Assembly: GCA_963740945.1 (NCBI GenBank)
Contig: CAVUGE010000043.1
Coordinates: forward strand, 93,577 to 157,576
Length of the DNA: 64,000 bases
Direction of reading: 5' to 3'
Source of the DNA: CAVQBP01 sp963740945
GTDB taxonomy: Bacteria > Bacteroidota > Ignavibacteria > Ignavibacteriales > Ignavibacteriaceae
Part shown: positions 26,253-35,664 of the stretch, piece by piece
Layout: every line of letters starts with the position of its first letter
How positions within the stretch are numbered: position 1 is the first letter of the stretch
Position numbers and translations under genes: made by a program
The notes under the pieces: model-generated
The model's database searches: none
Seen by the model: only the letters and a program-made list of their open reading frames with translations
Told to the model about the DNA's origin: nothing

Positions 26253-29200
26253 TTAATCATTTGCAATGGTCAGATGAACAATAGCTCCGAGATGATTTAT
26301 ATCCAGTTCCAGTGTTTTTTGTAAATTAAAGTGGGCTTTTTCTTTATTTCCGAACCCTAAAAAACCTAGCCCAATAAGGTAATTACAATTTATTTGATTG
26401 CGGCGGTTAAGATCTTCTTCCCATATCAGCATATCCGGTAATGAAACGGCAAAATAATCCATCTTCACATTATCAGATAAATGGCTTGTTCCGTAACTTA
26501 TCAATTTATTGAAATAGTCATGAGCTTTTTCTTTTTGTCCCAGCTTTAATAACGCTAATCCCTGGTAAAAAATCTTATCGGGAGTTTGATCGTTATAAAA
26601 GAATGCATTGGAAGGTTCTGAAGTGCCGGATGAAGCTTTCACAAAATAGATTTGCGCATTTTGATTATCTCCCTCAGCTTCATAAACACAACCGATATGG
26701 AAATCAATATCGTTTTCTTTCGTCCCGAATAGTTTTCCTTCTCCTAAATTTTCCGGATAATTTTTAGCCGCGAAAAATAGTTCAAGCGCTTCTCCGAATC
26801 TGTTTTCGCTAAAAGCAATATTGCCTAATTCAACCTGACTGATAACATATTGGCCGGTTACCTTTCCTTCGCCGCCTTCCCAAGGATGGAATTTATGATT
26901 CAAAATTAATCCTTTTGCAACTTCATATTCGCCGACTTGATTATAAAGCGTTATTTTTTCAAGGTATAAATCGTCACGCGATTCAACAAGCGCCGAATAT
27001 CTTTCAAGAAAAGCCAGCCTTTCCGAAGCCGGTTTTCCCAGCTTTTTATAAAGTTGATCAAGCTCCATGAGAATTCTGGCATCCGAAGTATCCAACTCGA
27101 ATGCACGTTCTAATACTTCGAGCGCCTTCTCTTTTTCCCCATATTTATTATAATATATCAGAGCAAGATTACGCAAGACAGTTGGAAATTTATTATTCAG
27201 TGATATGGACATTTCCCAACATGAAAGAGCTTCATCATATTGACGGTTAGCATACCAGAAATTGCCCAGATAATATGGAGCTTTACTATCATTATTATTT
27301 AGTGTAATAGCATCCTTTAATACCAATACCTCTTCAATACGATTTGGGAAACAATAGTCCGGTTTAATTTCGGATGCCTTTTGATAATATTTAAGCGCAT
27401 CCGTTTTATTTCCCGAACAGGATGCAAAATATCCCAGGAAATAATAAATCATCGGATAAATAATTTTTTGATTTACCATTGTTTCCGAAAGCAATTTTGA
27501 GGCTTCATCAAATAAACCGGCGGACGAATAATCCAAGGCATATTCGATGCAATTATGCTCCCAGCCGCGCATTAATTTATTTATTTCTTTTATTAGGGCA
27601 CTTGCTTCTTCGTATTTTAACTCCCCGGTCAGCGATAGATATTTTTCAAATAAACAGCCGATGTTGAATTTATCGTAGGCAAGTGAGGATTCGATCAATT
27701 CCATTGCTTCGGATCTTTTGCCGAGTTTTCGCAGTGTTACTGCCTTAAGATGAATAGCTTTATGATTGTGCAGGTTTCTAGTTAATGACTTTTCTATCAG
27801 ATCATTTGCCTCAATAAAATCATTTTTATAAACGGCTATTTGAGCAAGCGAGAAATAAGCGGCATCTTGCCACGCGGCATTCCAAACTGCTTTAAAAAAT
27901 GTCTCATACGCTTCGTCTAATCTCCCCTGCAGTTTGAGCGAACAGCCTAAATTGTAATACGGTTCTCCGTCATAAGGATTCGGATTTCTTTTTGTAATTG
28001 TCGAGACGGCATTTCGAAAATATTTCTCGGCTTTTGCAAACTGACCGTGCCTCATCAGCCGCAGGCCCATTGAATTATTGCAGCGGATATCTCCGGGATC
28101 CCGTTTCAACGCATCCTTATAATAATCCGTAGGATCATACGTTGCATGGCGGTATTGTTCCAAATGAATGCCTGTGAGATACAATTGCTCAATTTCATCT
28201 ATTTCATACGGCGGCTTTGCCGGTGCAGCAGATTTAGGAACTTTTTCAATTTCATCTTTCTCCGGCAGCCATGCAACCAGAATTTTTCCTTTAGAATCGG
28301 TCACTTTAACTAACACTTCATGATTCTTAATTTCTCTCTCTAAAGTGACTGATTTGTTAAATGATACCTCAGGAGAAAAATCGAATGTTTCACTAAACAG
28401 AATTTTTCCCTCATGATTCAATTCAACTTTTGCATTTTCATATAATGAAGTTGTATATACTTTTATTATTGCTTCGCCTTTATTTATCTCAAGATTAAGC
28501 ATTGCCTCTTTAGTTGCATTCTTTACGACGCCTATGTCTCGGTAAGGCATAAAATATTGTTTGAAGCTTTTCTCTTCATAAGGCATTAACCAGGAAAAGT
28601 CCGGTTGATTATCCGTAAAAACCCCGCACATTAATTCGATGTAAGGGCCGTTATTATCGGTTAAGTTTTTATCCCAGGTTTTCCCGAAATCTCCGTTTCC
28701 CCATGTCCATTGTTTTTTACCCGGTGATATATTATGATTTGCGATATGAAGTAAACCGCCGTGAGTATCATGTTCATATCCGCCGACAAAATCATATTTA
28801 GAACTTACGGCCATATAAGATGTGGGTACCGGTATATTTTTATACCTTGATATATCAACACCGGCGGAGTAATCTACATTATAATATTTCCCGGTAGCAA
28901 TCGGATAAGTTGAAACATCACGTTTACCGTGGTCGAATACCGCATGAACATCGGGAGGAAATACAGATTGATAATGATCGTTAACATGTACTGCAGGATT
29001 AGCCCACCATAGAAATGTCTGAGGAAAAGGAGTTCGATTATATAATTTTACGCTAATTTCCAAATACGCTTTTTGAGGGTATAATGTAAATCCCATCAAA
29101 CCTTTCGTACGGCTCATCCTTTCTATCTCGTTACACCAAACAGTTTTACTGCCGTCTGAATTCTCTTCAAAACAAAAATCTAAAGGTTCAAAGGTACTTG

Positions 29201-29576
29201 GGCGATGATGCTGCGGCCAATTGAACTCTATTCCGCCCGAGATCCATGGACCGGTAAGTCCTACAAATGCCGGTTTTATAACTTCGTTGTAATAAATAAA
29301 ATGTCTTTGTTTTACTTTATCAAATGCCATTTGAATCCGTCCGCCAAGCTCAGGCAAGATCATTATTTTCAAATACTTGTTTTCCAAAAAGCATGCATGA
29401 TATGTTTTGTCTTTCTTTTCATCAAAGATTTTTTCAATGACAGGAAACGGATATACCGCTCCGCTGCTTCCTTGATAAACTCTTCTTTCGAGGAAGATAG
29501 GGTTTTTTTCAGGCTTTCCTACTCCATATGTTGGAATTATTATATTTTCTTCCCAAACTTTCACACTCGAATTCAT
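26253..29576 (-). CDS. DUF5107 domain protein with C-terminal TPR repeats
   Basis: 1107 residues with no signal peptide, so cytoplasmic. The first 400 residues are the DUF5107 region, a beta-rich domain related in shape to galactose mutarotases (LGGRIQMAFDKVKQRHFIYYNEVIKPAFVGLTGPWISGGIEFNWPQHHRP). From about residue 470 to the end there are ten or more TPR units (for example EPYYNLGCSLKLQGRLDEAYETFFKAVW; YYLGNFWYANRQYDEALSCWEMSI). This architecture recurs next to glycosidases and sugar transporters in Bacteroidota and Firmicutes. A role in recognising or processing imported sugars is likely but unproven. Confidence 0.88.
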   Translation of the reverse strand: MNSSVKVWEENIIIPTYGVGKPEKNPIFLERRVYQGSSGAVYPFPVIEKIFDEKKDKTYHACFLENKYLKIMILPELGGRIQMAFDKVKQRHFIYYNEVIKPAFVGLTGPWISGGIEFNWPQHHRPSTFEPLDFCFEENSDGSKTVWCNEIERMSRTKGLMGFTLYPQKAYLEISVKLYNRTPFPQTFLWWANPAVHVNDHYQSVFPPDVHAVFDHGKRDVSTYPIATGKYYNVDYSAGVDISRYKNIPVPTSYMAVSSKYDFVGGYEHDTHGGLLHIANHNISPGKKQWTWGNGDFGKTWDKNLTDNNGPYIELMCGVFTDNQPDFSWLMPYEEKSFKQYFMPYRDIGVVKNATKEAMLNLEINKGEAIIKVYTTSLYENAKVELNHEGKILFSETFDFSPEVSFNKSVTLEREIKNHEVLVKVTDSKGKILVAWLPEKDEIEKVPKSAAPAKPPYEIDEIEQLYLTGIHLEQYRHATYDPTDYYKDALKRDPGDIRCNNSMGLRLMRHGQFAKAEKYFRNAVSTITKRNPNPYDGEPYYNLGCSLKLQGRLDEAYETFFKAVWNAAWQDAAYFSLAQIAVYKNDFIEANDLIEKSLTRNLHNHKAIHLKAVTLRKLGKRSEAMELIESSLAYDKFNIGCLFEKYLSLTGELKYEEASALIKEINKLMRGWEHNCIEYALDYSSAGLFDEASKLLSETMVNQKIIYPMIYYFLGYFASCSGNKTDALKYYQKASEIKPDYCFPNRIEEVLVLKDAITLNNNDSKAPYYLGNFWYANRQYDEALSCWEMSISLNNKFPTVLRNLALIYYNKYGEKEKALEVLERAFELDTSDARILMELDQLYKKLGKPASERLAFLERYSALVESRDDLYLEKITLYNQVGEYEVAKGLILNHKFHPWEGGEGKVTGQYVISQVELGNIAFSENRFGEALELFFAAKNYPENLGEGKLFGTKENDIDFHIGCVYEAEGDNQNAQIYFVKASSGTSEPSNAFFYNDQTPDKIFYQGLALLKLGQKEKAHDYFNKLISYGTSHLSDNVKMDYFAVSLPDMLIWEEDLNRRNQINCNYLIGLGFLGFGNKEKAHFNLQKTLELDINHLGAIVHLTIAND

Positions 29577-29688
29577 ATTTTATTTTTCTTTTTTATTGTG
29601 GTATTGAATCCATATAAATTAAATTAAACATTGAACAATATGGAATTGTCCACTATCTATTTATGTTTCTCAAAATGTGTTACTGATC

Positions 29689-31125
29689 TTATTTTTCAGA
29701 GTCCACTAAATTTATGTTTGGTTCTGGTTGTGCATAAATTAATTCTCTTTCAATCTGTTCGAGCGATTTCCCCTTTGTTTCAGGCAATTTTTTATATATA
29801 AATACAAAACCAAGAATGCATATCAAACCATAGAGCCAAAATGTACCGAAAGAATTTAATGAATTATTAATAATCGGGAAAGTATAAGTCAATATGAAGC
29901 ATGCACTCCATAATGCAAAAGTTGCAACCGACATTGCAATGGCGCGAACTCTGTTGGGAAAAATTTCAGAGATTATTACCCATGTTACAGGTGCTAAAGA
30001 CATTGCGTAACAGGCAATCGCCGTAACTACCAAAACAAGAAGAGGTAAACCATGAAAATGGAAGTAATACAAACTTCCGATAATAGCATAAATTATAGCC
30101 AAACCGCCCGCTCCTATAAGCATAAGTGCTCTACGTCCGAATTTGTCAACAGCGAACATCCCGACGAAAGTAAATATTAAATTAACACTGCCGGTAATAA
30201 CTATATTGAAAAGAATATCCGAAACCCCATATCCTGCTGCGGAAAAAATTTCCTGAGCATAATTGAAAATTACATTTATACCGCACCACTGTTGAAAGAC
30301 AGCAATCGTGATTCCGATTATAGCAACGGTACGAAGTCCCGGTTTTAGCAGAGCACTAAATTTAACTTTACTTTCATTATTAATAAGTGTTTTTTCTATA
30401 TCAATTATTTGACTTCTTGCATAATCAGTCCCACCGATTCTGGTAAGAATAGATTGAACTTTCTTCTGATTTTCAGTTTTCTTCGCTAACCAGCGAGGGC
30501 TTTCAGGAACAAACCACATAAATAAAAAGAATAGTGCTGATGGAATTGCACAAGCCCAAAACATGCAGCGCCAACCGGTTTGGCCATTCCAGGAATTAAA
30601 AATATCTGCGATGGTAGAATTCAATGGGACCGGTTTGGCTATAATCCAGTTAATCAACTGAGCTGCTAAAATACCAACCACAATTGTCAGTTGATTAATA
30701 GAAACATATTTTCCTCTTACCTCAGCTGGAGAAATTTCAGCTATGTACATAGGTGAAAGGTTGGAAGTAAGGCCTATAGCCACACCTCCTAAAATACGGG
30801 TCGACACAAATAAATTGAATGAATTGGAAAATCCGGTAGCAATTGATGTTAAAAAGAAAAGTGCAGCTGAACCTATTAATAAATATTTCCTTCCGTATTT
30901 ATCACTTAATACACCTGAAATTACAGCTCCTATTATACATCCGATTAAGGCAGCACTCATTGCCCATCCTTGTAAACCGGGCATGCCTGTAATTCCAAAG
31001 TAAACCTCATAAAATGGCTTGGCACCTCCAATTACTACCCAATCATATCCGAATAGTAACCCGCCCATTGCCGAAACAAAGGTAATTAATATTAAATATT
31101 TATTGTTGTATTCTTTATGCATCAA
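29689..31125 (-). CDS. Sugar porter family MFS transporter
   Basis: 478 residues with twelve membrane segments. Sugar-porter signatures are all present: GGLLFGYDWVVIGGA in helix 1, SDKYGRKYLL in loop 2-3, PESPRWLA after helix 6, QQWCGINVIFNYA in helix 7, DKFGRRALML in loop 8-9, and PETKGKSLEQIE at the end. Members carry monosaccharides with protons (XylE-like). It is the first gene of the minus-strand sugar locus, divergent from the AraC regulator at 31246. The shared 120-bp promoter region suggests control by that regulator. Confidence 0.93.
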   Translation of the reverse strand: MMHKEYNNKYLILITFVSAMGGLLFGYDWVVIGGAKPFYEVYFGITGMPGLQGWAMSAALIGCIIGAVISGVLSDKYGRKYLLIGSAALFFLTSIATGFSNSFNLFVSTRILGGVAIGLTSNLSPMYIAEISPAEVRGKYVSINQLTIVVGILAAQLINWIIAKPVPLNSTIADIFNSWNGQTGWRCMFWACAIPSALFFLFMWFVPESPRWLAKKTENQKKVQSILTRIGGTDYARSQIIDIEKTLINNESKVKFSALLKPGLRTVAIIGITIAVFQQWCGINVIFNYAQEIFSAAGYGVSDILFNIVITGSVNLIFTFVGMFAVDKFGRRALMLIGAGGLAIIYAIIGSLYYFHFHGLPLLVLVVTAIACYAMSLAPVTWVIISEIFPNRVRAIAMSVATFALWSACFILTYTFPIINNSLNSFGTFWLYGLICILGFVFIYKKLPETKGKSLEQIERELIYAQPEPNINLVDSEK

Positions 31126-31245
31126 AAATTTTTTTACAAAAATATTTTATAAAAAATGTTAAATAAATAGACTATCTTAGGAATATGATGGACAATATTA
31201 TTATTTTAATTTAATTAGTTCATTAAAATGAAAACGGAAAATTAA

Positions 31246-32133
31246 ATGACAGTTATCAAAAAGAAGGAAGGTTTTGAAGGACAAAAGGCTATAGTGCTGC
31301 CGCATTCAGTTATTCACGTGCTTGAAAAAAATCCTTTGACCGCACCAATTCATATTACCGATATTGGATATTATCCAAGGGCACAATATCATTATCGCGA
31401 AAGACAGCATGGATGTAAACAGCATATATTAATTTTTTGTGTCGGCGGTAATGGATGGGTTAAACTTAATAAAAGGATATATGATGTTTTACCGGAAAAT
31501 TTCTTTCTTATTCCTCCCGATACTCCGCACTCTTATGGTGCTGATGATACCGAACCATGGAGTATTTACTGGATACATTTTAAGGGTTCTCTGTCTATTC
31601 ATATATCGAAAAAACTGGTTGGAATAAATCAAATATATCCTGTTAAAGATGATGCAATCGATGACCGGCGTCAGCTTTTTGAAGAAATATATCAAACTCT
31701 TGATAAAGGATACAGTATAGACAACCTGCAATATTCATCCATGTGTCTTTGGCATTTCTTGAGCTCATTTCTATTTATTAATCACTTTAAAAACTTTTTG
31801 TACGAAAAAGAACATAACTTTATTGATCAGGTTATAGACTTTTTAAAAAGTAATCTTTCCAAAAATTATACATTAAAAGAAATATCTGAAAAATTCGGTT
31901 TCTCTATTTCTCATTTTTCATACCTTTTCAGGAACAGATCGGGTTATGCGCCTTTGGAATATTTTTCTATTTTAAAAATTCAGCGTGCTTGTCAATACCT
32001 GGATTTTACCGATATGCGCATCAAAGAAATTGCAGCTAAATTAGGTTATGATGATCCGTATTACTTCTCCAGAGTTTTTCATAAAATAATGAATATGTCT
32101 CCGGTTGACTATAGACAAAAACAAAAAGGTTGA
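31246..32133 (+). CDS. AraC-family transcriptional regulator with cupin sensor domain
   Basis: 295 residues. The N-terminal half is an AraC-binding cupin (HILIFCVGGNGWVKLNKRIYDVLPENFFLIPPDTPHSYGADDTEPWSIYWIHFKG). The C-terminal 100 residues hold two HTH motifs (YTLKEISEKFGFSISHFSYLFRNRSGYAPLEYF; MRIKEIAAKLGYDDPYYFSRVFHKIMNMSPVDYR). The cupin probably binds a sugar. It is divergent from the sugar porter, the classical position for an activator of the adjacent transporter-glycosidase operon. Confidence 0.92.
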   Translation: MTVIKKKEGFEGQKAIVLPHSVIHVLEKNPLTAPIHITDIGYYPRAQYHYRERQHGCKQHILIFCVGGNGWVKLNKRIYDVLPENFFLIPPDTPHSYGADDTEPWSIYWIHFKGSLSIHISKKLVGINQIYPVKDDAIDDRRQLFEEIYQTLDKGYSIDNLQYSSMCLWHFLSSFLFINHFKNFLYEKEHNFIDQVIDFLKSNLSKNYTLKEISEKFGFSISHFSYLFRNRSGYAPLEYFSILKIQRACQYLDFTDMRIKEIAAKLGYDDPYYFSRVFHKIMNMSPVDYRQKQKG

Positions 32134-32147
32134 TAATTATCTAAAGC

Positions 32148-32405
32148 ATGAACATTATTTGGGATTCAATTTCAGTCCATTGGTTGTTTGTTGCTGCTTT
32201 TGTTTTACCTATAGTAGCTGATACAATTACGTATGGTTTTCACTATCCAAGGAATAAGATTTTATTTATAAATCCCTTAAGTCATGACAATGATTTGTTG
32301 AGACGAATAACACGAGAATGGCAAATAGGAATTTTGGTGAGAATACTTTTAATATTAACTGCAATTGTTAATGAAATGTATGGTATTTTTCAATATTATT
32401 TTTAA
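32148..32405 (+). CDS. Small membrane protein of unknown function
   Basis: 85 residues, 14 bases after the AraC gene on the same strand, so probably co-transcribed. Hydrophobic stretches lie at about 11-30 and 60-80. A polar loop with HYPRNKILFINPLSHDNDLLRRITREW separates them. The family is not recognised. The close spacing suggests a real gene, but its link to sugar use is a guess. Confidence 0.5.
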   Translation: MNIIWDSISVHWLFVAAFVLPIVADTITYGFHYPRNKILFINPLSHDNDLLRRITREWQIGILVRILLILTAIVNEMYGIFQYYF

Positions 32406-32518
32406 AAGTTACCTAACGCATTTCACGCCGACAGCCTTCCCGGTATTTTAGAGATTTTTAAAGTAGATGAACCGCTGAAAGTTTGTTGTTCAATGTAATT
32501 AAATTAAATAATAGTCTT

Positions 32519-32559
32519 GCAAAACATGCGTGTGAAAAAACAAGTTACACATGTTTTGC
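32519..32559. terminator. Hairpin between convergent genes, possible bidirectional terminator
   Basis: GCAAAACATG (32519-32528) is perfectly complementary to CATGTTTTGC (32550-32559), with extra TGT/ACA pairing inside. It lies between the stop codon at 32405 (plus) and the stop of the truncated metallo-hydrolase at 32578 (minus). T-rich tracts are only short. Confidence 0.5.
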
Positions 32560-32577
32560 TTAATCTTCGGAAGTGGA

Positions 32578-33153
32578 TTATAATGTTTCCAGAATTTCTG
32601 AAGACTCAAACACAGTTTCTTTATTCTTCAATCTTTTAGCAGATAACGGATCATGTGAAGGAAGATATATAGTAGAATAATCTTTAGAAAAATTCTTAAT
32701 ATTCTTCAGAGTATTTAATGCAACATTATTATTACGAGAAACTCCATCAACTTTTTCTTGAAGCATATTATCCTGACTATAAGACGCATCACCGGCAATA
32801 AAATAATTAACATCATAATCGTTAACAATGACGGAAACATGAGTACCAGTATGACCAAATGTGGGTACAATTGTTATATCATTTTTGAATTTAAGAGATT
32901 TTGAAAAAGGACCAAATGGTTCATCATTGAATTCAAAAAGATTCGGTGCCAACCACTCAGGGAATCTATTATTTAGGAATCCTTGCATTAAGCCTTTAAA
33001 ACCAAGGGCATTATTGAATTCTTTCTTATGAATTAAAATATCAGCATTAGGAAAATAACTTAAACCACCGGCATGATCGGTATGAAGGTGGGTCATAATT
33101 ACATGTTTAACTTCAGAAGGATTAATACTGAGGGGATTGAAGAAATAGTGATA
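32578..33153 (-). pseudogene. Metallo-beta-lactamase-fold hydrolase lacking its N-terminus
   Basis: The open frame runs from 33153 with no ATG until 33096. It reads FFNPLSINPSEVKHVIMTHLHTDHAGGLSYFP. The H-x-H-x-D-H metal motif is intact, and the second half has FGHTGTHVSVI (His) and the usual FIAGDASYSQDN (Asp). In this family 60-100 residues normally precede the HxHxDH strand; here a stop codon and unrelated DNA replace them. Starting at 33096 would put the metal motif three residues from the N-terminus, which cannot form the first beta strands. It is therefore probably inactive. Confidence 0.7.
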
Positions 33154-33330
33154 TTAATCAAAATAATTTACTAAAAGCGAAATAATAACTGAGAAATTGA
33201 TAATCTTATTTGAAAAGTTTGAATATTAAAAAAAAATTTTTATATATAAATACCTAAGCAAAGAAAGATTAGCACTCAATAAAGAATAATTGTGCTAAAA
33301 ATTAAAAAGATAAAAATGTAAATAAGGATT

Positions 33331-34146
33331 GTGAGTCTTCTGGTTAATCTATTAAGAATTTCCATAGCTGTAATTATATATATTTTAATTGCTCTGACTG
33401 CTTCAAAATTTATAAGGAAAATAGGTAAGAATTTAAAAGAAATTAAAAATCGTGCTGCCGGTAATGTTCTTTTAATCGGTGCGATAAGTAATATAATTAT
33501 ACTTATTCTTATCCTATTTTTGATAAAATTTCTTGATAAAGATACGATCAGTTCTTTGGGCTTAAGGTTTACAATTAAAGATTTTTTATTTGCAGGATCA
33601 ACAATAATACTGATTATTATATTAGCAGTAATTTTTATTTATTGGCTGAAGCATACCAAAAAATATAGTATAGAAATTAGAATGCCACTTAAGGAAAATA
33701 AAGAAGCAGCCGGAATGATGTTTGGAATAGGTGTATTATTACTAGTAGCATTGCAGGAAGAGGTTCTGTTTAGAGGATATATAACGCTTAATACAATTTC
33801 TTATGGTATTCCTGCTGTAATAATAATTTCAACATTGATCTTTGCAGGTATTCATGTTTTAACAAATAAAGTAAGCATTTATCAATTTATAAGCTGGCTT
33901 TTAGGGGGCATTATCTTTGCTTGTGTATATCTTATAAGCGGATCAATTTGGGTAGCAATTTTGCTACATCTGGCAACCGACTTAACAAACATGTTATTAT
34001 TTAATATAGTTGGAAAATATTCTTTTGTAGCTTTCATTCCGACTATTTCAGATGGACACAGATCAGTTTATAGAACAATATTTTCTTTAATAATAATAAT
34101 AACCCTAATTTCATTTTATGGAACGCAAATAAGAATAAGTAATTAG
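33331..34146 (+). CDS. CPBP (CAAX/Abi) family intramembrane metalloprotease
   Basis: 271 residues from a GTG start after AAGGATT. Seven or eight hydrophobic segments are present. The family motif is Q-E143-E144-V-L-F-R148-G-Y. A second motif is FAGIHVL (His), and a third is IWVAILLHLATDLTN (His, Asp/Asn). All four catalytic positions are present. Members process prenylated proteins, signal peptides or bacteriocins, or act in self-immunity. No bacteriocin gene is visible nearby, so the substrate is unknown. Confidence 0.88.
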   Translation: MSLLVNLLRISIAVIIYILIALTASKFIRKIGKNLKEIKNRAAGNVLLIGAISNIIILILILFLIKFLDKDTISSLGLRFTIKDFLFAGSTIILIIILAVIFIYWLKHTKKYSIEIRMPLKENKEAAGMMFGIGVLLLVALQEEVLFRGYITLNTISYGIPAVIIISTLIFAGIHVLTNKVSIYQFISWLLGGIIFACVYLISGSIWVAILLHLATDLTNMLLFNIVGKYSFVAFIPTISDGHRSVYRTIFSLIIIITLISFYGTQIRISN

Positions 34147-34318
34147 AAATCAGCCAGTCAAAAAATTATAAGATGTGTTCACTTTGTCATTAAGAATATC
34201 AATGCTATTAATTCTATTGTTAATAGTATAATGCGGATGGTTAGATTCGCGACTGGGTTGGAATATGACCACAAACCGCTGTACATAATAAGGATATATA
34301 GAGAAAAGGGAAGTTAAA

Positions 34319-34672
34319 ATGACAGCTAAACTAAAATGGTTTAATATAACATTGCGTGGAATTATGGAGGCAGGCATTATAGCAGCATTTGGCTACTGGG
34401 GTTATCATATCGGTAAAAGTGTGAGCATGAAAATTATGCTAGGAATTGGAGCACCAATATTAGGATTTGGATTCTGGGGCATGGTAGATTTCCATCAGGC
34501 TGGCTCGGCATCTGAAACCTTGCGCTTGATAGAGGAACTTATTATATCAGGTCTGGCGGCTGCCGGATTATACATAGCAGGCCAGCACATTCTGGGCTGG
34601 GTTTTAATCATGATATCAATAATTCATCATACTCTAGTATACCTGTTAGGAGAAAAATTATTAAAAAATTAA
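34319..34672 (+). CDS. DUF2568 (YrdB-like) small membrane protein
   Basis: 117 residues with four hydrophobic helices. The pattern KWFNITLRGIMEAGIIAAFGYWGYHIG, then ILGFGFWGMVDFHQAGSASETLRLIEELIISG, matches the DUF2568 family. In these the P-x-A-rich loop between helices two and three and the LRLxxE motif are conserved. Function is not established. GGGAAG precedes the ATG. The next gene starts 17 bases downstream on the same strand. Confidence 0.8.
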   Translation: MTAKLKWFNITLRGIMEAGIIAAFGYWGYHIGKSVSMKIMLGIGAPILGFGFWGMVDFHQAGSASETLRLIEELIISGLAAAGLYIAGQHILGWVLIMISIIHHTLVYLLGEKLLKN

Positions 34673-34689
34673 TATAAAGTTACAAGAAC

Positions 34690-35487
34690 ATGAAAAATTT
34701 TATTTGCATTACATGCGGGACTCAATATGAATCATCAAACGTACATCCCAAAAAATGTTTGATATGTGAAGATGAACGTCAGTATGTTAATTGGGCAGGG
34801 CAGAAATGGACAACTTTAGATAAACTTAGAAGAAGTCACAAGAATATTTTTGAAAAAAAAGAATCCGGAATAGTAAGTATAAAAACAAAACCGGATTTTG
34901 GAATTGGTCAACGGGCATTTATAGTGAAGACAAAAGAAGGTAATATACTTTGGGATTGCGTTAGTCTAATTGACAGAGAAACTAAAAACGAGGTTAAAAA
35001 AATAGGAGGAATTTCAGCAATTACAATTTCACACCCTCATTATTATTCATCTATGATTGAATGGAGCCATGAATTTGGGGATGTCCCTATTTATATACAT
35101 AAGGATGATAAAAAATGGGTAATGAGGAAAAATAAAGCTATTAAATTCTGGGGCACTGATACTTTAGCCTTAAATGATGAATTAACTTTAGTTCGCTGCG
35201 GAGGACACTTTGAAGGTGCAACAGTTATGTATTTGGCAAAAGGTAAGGGTGTATTATTTTCCGGCGATACAATACAAGTTGTGCCGGATAGGAGGTATGT
35301 AAGCTTTATGTACAGCTATCCGAATCAAATACCACTTAATAAAAATAAGGTTGACCGAATTGTCAATTCAGTGGAATCATACGCATTTGACAGAATTTAT
35401 GGTGCATTCCAAAATAGGGAGATATTATCGGATGCTAAACAGGCAGTAAAGAAATCGGCGTTACGTTATTTAAACGCTATTAAATGA
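34690..35487 (+). CDS. Metallo-beta-lactamase-fold protein with N-terminal zinc ribbon
   Basis: 265 residues. A rubredoxin-like or zinc-ribbon head (CITCGTQYESSNVHPKKCLIC, residues 5-25) precedes the MBL fold. In the usual H-x-H-x-D-H position it reads ISHPHYYSSMIEW, so the Asp-His half is missing. Later ligands (GGHFEGATVMYL; LFSGDTIQV) are present. It may bind one metal, or act as a non-hydrolytic relative. The last part (YGAFQNREILSDAKQAVKKSALRYL) is helical. It is probably co-transcribed with the DUF2568 gene. Confidence 0.8.
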   Translation: MKNFICITCGTQYESSNVHPKKCLICEDERQYVNWAGQKWTTLDKLRRSHKNIFEKKESGIVSIKTKPDFGIGQRAFIVKTKEGNILWDCVSLIDRETKNEVKKIGGISAITISHPHYYSSMIEWSHEFGDVPIYIHKDDKKWVMRKNKAIKFWGTDTLALNDELTLVRCGGHFEGATVMYLAKGKGVLFSGDTIQVVPDRRYVSFMYSYPNQIPLNKNKVDRIVNSVESYAFDRIYGAFQNREILSDAKQAVKKSALRYLNAIK

Positions 35488-35664
35488 GGTAAGATAGAGT
35501 TCTAAATAAAGTACATTATTAAGAAGGGAAATAAAATAATAATCAAATCGAAGGGGGTTCCATGGACATTTTACCGGGATATGGGATACATTTTGTAAGG
35601 TTAGTATCCGGATCGTCAATCAAATAGTTTAAGCCATCCTTAATTTTTAATAGTCGTGATCTAT

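Noticed and set aside
29205..29627. Plus-strand 140-residue frame over the start of the DUF5107 gene
   Set aside because: It is antisense to conserved coding sequence and shows no recognisable domain or start signal.
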